A stretch of 64,000 bases of DNA from Rubrivivax gelatinosus IL144 (GTDB lineage: Bacteria; Pseudomonadota; Gammaproteobacteria; Burkholderiales; Burkholderiaceae_C), in assembly GCF_000284255.1 (NCBI RefSeq), contig NC_017075.1:3038001-3102000 (forward strand), in the 5' to 3' direction. This document shows positions 57,814 through 64,000 of this stretch, piece by piece (the stretch's first letter is position 1; each line of letters opens with the position of its first letter). Made by a program: the position numbers and the translations under genes. The notes under the pieces are model-generated. The model was not told where the DNA came from and searched no databases. It saw nothing but the letters and a program-made list of their open reading frames with translations.

Positions 57814-59667
57814 TCAGCCGCGCGGCGGGATCAGGTTCAGACCGCCGTCGGGTGCCGTCGGCGGGCCCGGATCGGACTCGGTCTCGAGTTCGCTCAGGTC
57901 GAGGTCGATCGCCGCCACCGACGGCGGCTCGGCGATGCCTGGGTCGAAGACCGAATCGCGCTCCAGCGTCAGGTACGGGTGCGGCGAGGTCATGCCGAAC
58001 TCGGCTTCCTCGGTCAGCGGCAGCAGCAGGTCGACGGTGCCGCTCTCGACGGCCTCGCGGTCCAGCAGGTCGCGCGCCAGCGAGTACAGGAACAGCACCT
58101 CGCGGTAGGCCGGCAGGTCGAACAGCTCGCCACGCGACTTGCGGAACAGCAGCGCCTCCAGCTCGGCCATCGCGTCCAGCGGCCGGCCCCAGACCTGCTG
58201 CAGTCGCGGCAGCACGCCGGGGTAGTCGTCCAGCGAGCGGCCGTGCTGCAGGTCGGCTTCCCACTCCGGCGCGTAGGCGTTGAAGCGGCGGTTGAAGCGC
58301 TCGCGCGTGCGCTCGTAGGCCTCGCGCTCGCCGCGGCGGCGGTAGATCTCCAGCAGCTTCAGGTAGGGCAGCGGGCTGCCGCCGCCGGTGTCGCGCAGGT
58401 GCTCGACGAGCAGGTCGATGGCCGCGTCGTCCTGGCCGAGCACGATGAAGAACTCGGCCTGCTGCTCCAGGTCGAGCAGCTCCTCGATCGTGACGTCGCG
58501 CGGCGCGCCTTCGTCGGCACGCGAGCCGGTGGGCAGGATCTGCGTGCGTTCGCTGTGGATCTCGTGGACCTCGGGGCCCGACGTCGCGGGCTCGACCGGC
58601 GGCCGCGGCGGCGGCACCAGCGGTGCCGGCGGCGGCATCGGGATCTCGCTGGTCATCAGCGGCAGCTGCGAGGTCGGCATCGGCGGGCGCGGCGGCGCCT
58701 CGGCGGTCGCGGCGCGCTGCCAGGCGCGCTGGCGCTCCTGCTGCAGGGCACGCAAGCGCCACCACAGGCCGCCGGCCAGCGCCAGCAGCGCGGCGACGGC
58801 CAGCATCAGCGGTAGGCGCCAGCGGTCTTCACGTGCGTCGGCAAGCTGCCGGCGCAGTTCGCTCACGAGCTGGCGGCTCTGCTCGGCGTCGGCACGCAGC
58901 TGTTTGACGGTCTGCTCCAGCGTCGCGACCCGCGCCTCGGCGGCCGATGCCGACGAAGCCGCGGCCTCGGCCGCGCTGGCCGCACGGGAGACGGCGGCGA
59001 TCGCGTCCTGCACCGCGCTGGCGGCCTCGGCCGTGGCCTGGGCGCGCAGGGGCAGGCTCTCGACCGGGTCGAGCTTCAGTCGGGGCGTGGCGACGGTGCT
59101 GCGCGCCGGGGCGGCGGGCCGCGGGCGCGGCGCTGCGGTCTCGGCTGCAACAGCACGACGGCGCGGTTCGGCGCGCGCCGGCGCCGGCGCGGCCGCGGCA
59201 GACGTCGGCGTCGCCGGGGCGGCCGCCGGCGACGGCAGGTCCACCGGGCGCGACTGCGGCACCGCGGCGGCCATCGTCGGCGCGGCCACCGGCGCCGGAT
59301 CGGCGAAGAGCACGAAGCGCCGCGACAGCCGCGTGGGACAGCCGATGGCCAGCGTCACGGTGACCACCGGTTCGTCGATCGTCGGTTCGGTGGCGACCCG
59401 CATCGCCAGCGCTTCGGCGCCGACATCGGCATGCACGTGCACCAGCGAGGCCGGCAGCACGCGGTCGCCGGACATGACCTCGGCACGCACGCACTCCGGC
59501 GAGATCTGGTCGCCCGGGTCCAGGCGCAGCGTCGCGGAGAAGGAGAGCGGGCGGCCCAGAACCGCCGCCTGATCGGCACGCGCCCAGCCCAGGGCGGAGG
59601 CGCTCTGGGCCGCGGACAACAGGGCGATGGCGATCCAGATCGTTGACGGTGGCCGCTTCTGTAGCAT
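57814..59667 (-). CDS. FimV/HubP-like protein with TPR-type C-terminal domain
   Basis: The 617-residue protein has a signal peptide, a periplasmic N-terminal domain, a long Ala/Pro-rich linker, an alpha-helical coiled-coil stretch (~225-290), one membrane helix ('LPLMLAVAALLALAGGLWW') and a cytoplasmic acidic part with FimV C-terminal-like repeats ('FFIVLGQDDAAIDLLVEHL'). FimV/HubP proteins organise the cell pole, type IV pili and twitching. A LysM domain, common in FimV, is not obvious here. I start at ATG 59667; an ATG at 59700 is the alternative. Confidence 0.78.
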   Translation of the reverse strand: MLQKRPPSTIWIAIALLSAAQSASALGWARADQAAVLGRPLSFSATLRLDPGDQISPECVRAEVMSGDRVLPASLVHVHADVGAEALAMRVATEPTIDEPVVTVTLAIGCPTRLSRRFVLFADPAPVAAPTMAAAVPQSRPVDLPSPAAAPATPTSAAAAPAPARAEPRRRAVAAETAAPRPRPAAPARSTVATPRLKLDPVESLPLRAQATAEAASAVQDAIAAVSRAASAAEAAASSASAAEARVATLEQTVKQLRADAEQSRQLVSELRRQLADAREDRWRLPLMLAVAALLALAGGLWWRLRALQQERQRAWQRAATAEAPPRPPMPTSQLPLMTSEIPMPPPAPLVPPPRPPVEPATSGPEVHEIHSERTQILPTGSRADEGAPRDVTIEELLDLEQQAEFFIVLGQDDAAIDLLVEHLRDTGGGSPLPYLKLLEIYRRRGEREAYERTRERFNRRFNAYAPEWEADLQHGRSLDDYPGVLPRLQQVWGRPLDAMAELEALLFRKSRGELFDLPAYREVLFLYSLARDLLDREAVESGTVDLLLPLTEEAEFGMTSPHPYLTLERDSVFDPGIAEPPSVAAIDLDLSELETESDPGPPTAPDGGLNLIPPRG

Positions 59668-60033
59668 TCTTGGAATCGTCTTCGGCACGGCGCGGGGCAC
59701 TCTATCACGAAGGGTTACAACTTCGAGGTCAAGCGCACCGGCGGATCTGCCGATGGACGAAGAGCGTTCGAAGTCGCCGCAGCCGGAGGCTGTGGCGCAG
59801 TCGCCCGCATCCTAGCCCAGGCCCGGCTCCCGCGGCCCTCCGGCCCGCGTTCGTGCTCGCCTACCGGCGCACCGAAGTCACGAACCGGACTCGTGCGTGA
59901 CTCCCGCACGACGCCCCCGCCCCCACCGTCATCTCCCGCAAGCGCAGGTCGAACGCGGCTTGCCCAACCGTCGGCATGGCCCCGGCGCGCAAGAATCGCC
60001 GGGGCGACCGCTTTGTCGCCGCCGAGACAAGAC
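59668..60033. other. 366-bp gap between FimV-like and Crp/Fnr-type genes
   Basis: No gene is supported here. The only structure noticed is a small hairpin GGCGAC-CGCTTT-GTCGCC at 60003-60020, just before the ribosome site of the Crp/Fnr-type gene, which might affect its translation. Promoters for both divergent genes must lie here but no clear elements were found. Confidence 0.5.
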
Positions 60034-60738
60034 ATGACGACCCCGGTTCTTACACTCGAAGAGCGCCAGAACATCGAGAACGGCGCATGGTTCGCCAAGC
60101 TCTCCCCTGCCCTGCGCGATGACATCCTCGAACGTTCTCACGTGCGCCGCCTGCCCGACGGGGCGCCGCTGGTCGCCCGCGGCGCACGCGCCGAGGAGTG
60201 GTGCGGCGTCGCACGCGGCGCGGTACGCATCAGCACGATCTCGCTGGGCGGCAAGCAGGTGACGCTGACCTACGCGGAGCCCGGCGTCTGGTTCGGCGAC
60301 ATCGCGCTGTTTGACGGCCTGCCGCGCACCCACGACGCCGACACCCACGGCGAGACGACGCTGCTCGTCGTGCGCAAGCCCGACTTCCGCGAGCTGCTGG
60401 CACGCCACGTCGAGCTCTACGAGGCGCTGCTGCGCCTGAACTGCCGCCGCCTGCGGCTGATGTTCGACCACTTCGAGGACGTCAACACGCGCCCGCTGCA
60501 GGCCCGCCTGGCGCGCCAGCTGCTGCTGCTGGCGCGCAGCTACGGCGTCGAGGAAGGCGGCGAGCTGCGCATCGGCCTGCAGCTGGCGCAGGAAGACCTG
60601 GCGCAGCTGCTGGGCGCCTCGCGCCAGCGCGTCAACCAGGAGCTGAAGGGTTTCGAACGCGAAGGCGCGATTCGCGTCGAGCCGACGCGCCTGGTCGTGC
60701 TGGCGCGCGAGAAGCTGATGGAGATCGCCGAACGCTGA
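60034..60738 (+). CDS. Crp/Fnr-family transcriptional regulator
   Basis: The 234-residue protein has an N-terminal cyclic-nucleotide-binding-like beta-barrel ('RGAVRISTISLGGKQVTLTY') and a C-terminal winged helix ('EDLAQLLGASRQRVNQELKG'). The N-terminal cysteine cluster of FNR is absent, so it is not an iron-sulfur oxygen sensor. The barrel does not show the full cAMP-binding motif either, so the effector is unknown. It precedes the phosphotransferase/acyl-CoA dehydrogenase pair by 47 bp and may regulate it. Confidence 0.88.
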   Translation: MTTPVLTLEERQNIENGAWFAKLSPALRDDILERSHVRRLPDGAPLVARGARAEEWCGVARGAVRISTISLGGKQVTLTYAEPGVWFGDIALFDGLPRTHDADTHGETTLLVVRKPDFRELLARHVELYEALLRLNCRRLRLMFDHFEDVNTRPLQARLARQLLLLARSYGVEEGGELRIGLQLAQEDLAQLLGASRQRVNQELKGFEREGAIRVEPTRLVVLAREKLMEIAER

Positions 60739-60785
60739 AGGTCCGGTGCCGGCGACGAAGACGATGAAGACCGAGGAGACAGATC

Positions 60786-61862
60786 GTGGATTCGTACACC
60801 GGCACCCGCCCGATGGCGGCCAGCCATGCCTTCGACGTCGCCGCGCTCGAGCGCTGGCTGGCGCATGAACTGCCGGGCTTCCAGGGCCCGCTCTCGGTCG
60901 AGCAGTTCAAGGGCGGGCAGTCCAACCCGACCTACAAGCTCGTCACGCCCGGCGGCGCCTGGGTGATGCGCACCAAGCCCGGGCCGGCCGCGAAGCTGCT
61001 GCCGTCGGCGCACGCGATCGAACGCGAGTACCGCGTGATGCAGGCGCTGGCCGCCACCGCGGTGCCGGTGCCGCGCATGGTCGCGCTGTGCGAGGACGAG
61101 GCCGTCATCGGCCGCGCCTTCTATCTGATGGACTTCGTCGCCGGGCGCGTGCTCTGGGACCCGGCGCTGCCCGGCATGAGCCCGGCCGAACGCGCCGCGA
61201 TCCACGACGAGGCCAACCGCGTCATCGCCGCGCTGCACACCGTCGACGTGGCGGCGCTGGGCCTGGCCGACTACGGCCGCCCGGGCAACTACTTCGAGCG
61301 CCAGATCGCGCGCTGGAGCAAGCAGTACCAGGCCTCGGTCACCGAGCCGATCGCCGAGATGGACCGGCTGATCGACTGGCTGCCGCAGCACCTGCCCGCC
61401 GGCGCCCGCGACGAGCGCCAGGTCGCCGTCGTGCACGGCGACTTCCGCCTCGACAACCTGGTCTTCGCGCCCGACGCGCCGCGCGTCGTCGCGGTGCTCG
61501 ACTGGGAGCTGTCGACGCTGGGCCACCCGCTGGCCGACTTCAGCTACCACTGCATGGCCTGGCACATCCCGCCCGGGATGTTCCGCGGGCTGGGCGGGCT
61601 GGATCTGGCGGCGCTGGGCATCCCGTCCGAAGCCGATTACCTGCGCCGCTACTGCGAACGCACCGGCCGCAGCGACGCCGAGGCGCTGATGGCCGACTGG
61701 AACTTCTACCTCGCCTACAACCTGTTCCGGCTGGCCTCGATCACGCAGGGCATCGCCAAGCGGGTCGTCGACGGCACGGCGTCGAGCGCGCAGGCCAAGG
61801 CCACCGGCGCGGCGACGCGGCCGCTGGCCGAACTGGCCTGGCGCTTCGCCTCGCAAGCCTGA
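60786..61862 (+). CDS. APH-family phosphotransferase (acyl-CoA-linked kinase)
   Basis: The 358-residue protein starts at GTG. It has '[17 protein letters not shown]', the kinase-fold Lys region 'WVMRTKPGP', the catalytic loop '[13 protein letters not shown]' and the metal Asp in '[18 protein letters not shown]'. This is the aminoglycoside-phosphotransferase-like group found beside or fused to acyl-CoA dehydrogenases (ACAD10/11 in animals, LvaA in levulinate catabolism). It likely phosphorylates a hydroxyacyl-CoA. The dehydrogenase gene follows after 17 bp. Confidence 0.88.
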   Translation: MDSYTGTRPMAASHAFDVAALERWLAHELPGFQGPLSVEQFKGGQSNPTYKLVTPGGAWVMRTKPGPAAKLLPSAHAIEREYRVMQALAATAVPVPRMVALCEDEAVIGRAFYLMDFVAGRVLWDPALPGMSPAERAAIHDEANRVIAALHTVDVAALGLADYGRPGNYFERQIARWSKQYQASVTEPIAEMDRLIDWLPQHLPAGARDERQVAVVHGDFRLDNLVFAPDAPRVVAVLDWELSTLGHPLADFSYHCMAWHIPPGMFRGLGGLDLAALGIPSEADYLRRYCERTGRSDAEALMADWNFYLAYNLFRLASITQGIAKRVVDGTASSAQAKATGAATRPLAELAWRFASQA

Positions 61863-61879
61863 GACCGCAGGAGCCGACG

Positions 61880-63106
61880 ATGGACTTCGCCTATTCCGAA
61901 CGCACCCAGGCGCTGCGCAGCCGGCTCTCAGCCTTCATGGCCGAACACGTGGAGCCGGCCGAAGCCGAGTTCGCGGCCGAGATCCGCGCCAACACCGAGG
62001 CCGGCCGGCGCTGGACGCCGCTGCAGACGATCGAGCGCCTGAAGCCCGCAGCCCAGGCCGCGGGCCTGTGGAACCTGTTCCTGCCCGAGAGCGAGTACGG
62101 CGCCGGGCTGACGAACTCCGAGTACGCGCCGCTGGCCGAGATCATGGGCCGCGTGCCCTGGGCCAGCGAGGTCTTCAACTGCTCGGCGCCGGACACCGGC
62201 AACATGGAAGTGCTGGTGCGCTACGGCACGCCCGAGCAGAAGCGCCAGTGGCTGGAACCGCTGCTGCGCGGCGAGATCCGCAGCGGCTTCGCGATGACCG
62301 AGCCGGCCGTCGCCTCGTCGGACGCGACCAACATCGAAGCGCGCATCGAACGCGACGGCGACGACTACGTCGTCAACGGCCGCAAGTGGTGGACCAGCGG
62401 CGCCGGCGACCCGCGCTGCAAGGTCCTGATCTTCATGGGCAAGACCGACCCGCAGGCGGCGAAACACGCCCAGCAGTCGATGATCCTGGTGCCGATGGAC
62501 GCGCCGGGCGTCACGGTGCTGCGGCCGCTGGGCGTCTTCGGCTACGACGACGCGCCGCACGGCCACATGGAGGTCGACTTCGTCGACGTGCGCGTGCCGG
62601 CGGCCAACCTGCTGCTCGGCGAAGGCCGCGGCTTCGAGATCGCCCAAGGGCGGCTGGGCCCGGGCCGCATCCACCACTGCATGCGCCTGATCGGCCTGGC
62701 CGAACGGGCGCTGGAGCTGATGTGCCGGCGGGCGCTGGCGCGCAGCGCCTTCGGCCGCACGATCGCGCAGCAGACCGTCACCCAGGAGCGCATCGCCGAG
62801 GCGCGCTGCCGCATCGAGCAGGCGCGGCTGCTGACGCTGAAGGCGGCGTGGATGATGGACACCGTCGGCAACAAGGCGGCCAAGGCCGAGATCGCGATGA
62901 TCAAGGTCGTCGCGCCGACGATGGCCGGCCAGGTGATCGACTGGGCGATCCAGGCCCACGGCGGCGCCGGGGTCTGCGACGACTTCCCGCTGGCCTACGC
63001 CTGGGCCAACGCACGCACGCTGCGTTTCGCCGACGGGCCCGACGAGGTGCACCGCAACGCCATCGCGAAGATCGAACTCGGGCGCTGGGCGCCGCGTCAG
63101 GGCTGA
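61880..63106 (+). CDS. Acyl-CoA dehydrogenase (ACAD10/11-type)
   Basis: The 408-residue protein has '[19 protein letters not shown]' and '[20 protein letters not shown]' (FAD/acyl-CoA contacts), '[20 protein letters not shown]' and '[19 protein letters not shown]'. The last motif is typical of the ACAD10/11 group, which acts with a phosphotransferase on 4-hydroxyacyl-CoA. The ribosome site is CAGGAG. The end overlaps the convergent unknown gene by 10 bp. Confidence 0.92.
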   Translation: MDFAYSERTQALRSRLSAFMAEHVEPAEAEFAAEIRANTEAGRRWTPLQTIERLKPAAQAAGLWNLFLPESEYGAGLTNSEYAPLAEIMGRVPWASEVFNCSAPDTGNMEVLVRYGTPEQKRQWLEPLLRGEIRSGFAMTEPAVASSDATNIEARIERDGDDYVVNGRKWWTSGAGDPRCKVLIFMGKTDPQAAKHAQQSMILVPMDAPGVTVLRPLGVFGYDDAPHGHMEVDFVDVRVPAANLLLGEGRGFEIAQGRLGPGRIHHCMRLIGLAERALELMCRRALARSAFGRTIAQQTVTQERIAEARCRIEQARLLTLKAAWMMDTVGNKAAKAEIAMIKVVAPTMAGQVIDWAIQAHGGAGVCDDFPLAYAWANARTLRFADGPDEVHRNAIAKIELGRWAPRQG

Positions 63107-63795
63107 GGCGGCCGCGGCGCGACCATCGCCTCGGCGCCGAAGATCTCGACGCCGGCGCGCTGAGCCTCGTGCACCGCGACCTCGAACAGCGCCAGCCAGG
63201 CTTCGAGCGCGGCGTTGTCGGGATCGGACTGGGCCACGCGCAGCGTCAGCCGGCCGCGCGCGGCCATCAGCACGAAGGGCGTGTCGCCGCCGGGCGCGGC
63301 GGCCAGGCGCTCGCCCAGCGGGCCGGCCAGCCACTGCATCAGCCAGGGCTTGGCGCTGGCCATCGCGACGTAGTGCTCGCGCAGATCGCCGAGCTCGAGC
63401 CCGGTCAGGCGCGGGAACATCACCAGCCAGCGCATCTCGGGCGGCGTCTGGTCGTCGATGCGCGTCTGCACGCCTTCGACGTACTGGTCGAAGACCTGCT
63501 TCTCCAGCCGCTGCTGCAGCTCGCGGCCCATCACCAGCGCCTGCAGGTCGGGCGGCAGGCCGCATTCGGAGCGCAGGCGCAGTTCGGCGCCGACGATGTA
63601 CGGCCGCTGCGACGGGCCCCACTCCAGCCGCCAGGGCCGCTTGCCGCGGAAACGCCCTTCGACGACGAAACCGTCGTGGTCACGCACGCCGCGGAAGGCC
63701 CACTGGCGCGTCTCCGCCCAGGTCGACACGGCGTCCCAGCGGCGGGATCCGGACGACGAGCGCGAGGTGAACAGACGTTTCAGGCCTTCCAGCAT
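63097..63795 (-). CDS. Unknown cytoplasmic protein (232 residues)
   Basis: The protein begins '[20 protein letters not shown]', has no export signal or membrane segment, and shows alternating strand-like and helical parts ('[19 protein letters not shown]', '[17 protein letters not shown]'). I do not recognise a family or catalytic motif. It is likely a conserved Burkholderiales hypothetical. Codon use is like that of its neighbours. It overlaps the acyl-CoA dehydrogenase gene tail-to-tail by 10 bp. Confidence 0.75.
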   Translation of the reverse strand: MLEGLKRLFTSRSSSGSRRWDAVSTWAETRQWAFRGVRDHDGFVVEGRFRGKRPWRLEWGPSQRPYIVGAELRLRSECGLPPDLQALVMGRELQQRLEKQVFDQYVEGVQTRIDDQTPPEMRWLVMFPRLTGLELGDLREHYVAMASAKPWLMQWLAGPLGERLAAAPGGDTPFVLMAARGRLTLRVAQSDPDNAALEAWLALFEVAVHEAQRAGVEIFGAEAMVAPRPPQP

Positions 63796-63847
63796 GTCTT
63801 AGAGTCCGCACGAGGCGGCCGACGGTCCGGCCGCGACGGGGGACGGG

Positions 63848-64000
63848 ATGATCGAAGTGTATTCGTGGGCCACACCCAACGGGCACAAGGTGCACGTGAT
63901 GCTGGAGGAGTGCGGCCTGCCCTACCGCGTGCACGCGGTGGACATCGGCGCCGGCGAGCAGTTCGCGCCGGAGTTCCTGGCGATCAGCCCGAACAACAAG
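63848..64000 (+). CDS. YfcG-type glutathione S-transferase (3' truncated by window)
   Basis: The first 51 codons are present, starting at ATG 63848 behind GGGACGGG. '[19 protein letters not shown]' and 'ISPNNK' at the window edge match the N-terminal thioredoxin-like domain of YfcG/YghU disulfide reductases. It is the second gene of this type in the window (first at 15632-16333). Confidence 0.85.
   Translation, partial: MIEVYSWATPNGHKVHVMLEECGLPYRVHAVDIGAGEQFAPEFLAISPNNK

Overview
The window reads as chromosomal DNA of a high-GC purple non-sulfur betaproteobacterium, very probably Rubrivivax gelatinosus or a close relative. The main evidence is a pucBA light-harvesting 2 operon whose alpha subunit ends in a long Ala/Pro-rich tail, a feature described for R. 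gelatinosus LH2. A PucC-type assembly protein, Burkholderiales-type housekeeping genes and sulfur-oxidation genes agree with this. No rRNA, tRNA, CRISPR array, insertion sequence or prophage was seen.

Layout. 1-1132: end of an NAD(P)-dependent FAD/4Fe-4S oxidoreductase. 1272-6518: a tight three-gene unit encoding a TIR-domain protein, a PAS-GAF sensor built on a degenerate histidine kinase, and a receiver-like/CHAT-protease protein. It resembles a signalling or conflict system that I do not recognise as described. 6519-9132: LH2 genes pucB and pucA behind a probable double PpsR site, with pucC convergent. 9322-16333: lipid kinase, phosphoesterase, diguanylate cyclase, manganese catalase with an overlapping ZIP metal transporter, and a YfcG-like GST.

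16344-20842: a TtrSR-like two-component system beside a five-haem cytochrome whose C-terminal part looks like thiosulfate dehydrogenase TsdA. 20999-23027: murI, a YitT-family gene and two small unknown genes behind a Fur-like palindrome. 23137-26320: btuF-cbiB-cobC under a cobalamin riboswitch. 26505-30467: flavocytochrome c sulfide dehydrogenase (fccAB), a branched-chain-type binding protein behind a tandem glycine riboswitch, and soxYZ. 30620-38410: DUF3149-like protein, panE-like gene, WYL regulator, fhs, a UPF0149-family gene, a hybrid histidine kinase and a small conserved protein.

38432-49774: a complete glycogen cluster. glgC-glgA run on the minus strand and glgP-glgB-glgX-malQ on the plus strand, around a shared 348-bp control region with a HexR-like palindrome. 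49849-64000: a second LIV-type binding protein, holC, pepA, lptFG, cbiX, cysB, an aminotransferase, a FimV-like protein, a Crp/Fnr regulator, a phosphotransferase/acyl-CoA dehydrogenase pair, and the start of a second YfcG-like GST.

Taken together the genes serve phototrophy, oxidation of reduced sulfur (FccAB, SoxYZ, TsdA-like), storage and remobilisation of glucose as glycogen, and corrinoid salvage. The least explained parts are the TIR/pseudokinase/CHAT unit, the five-haem TsdA fusion with its own sensor, and the glycine riboswitch in front of an orphan binding protein.
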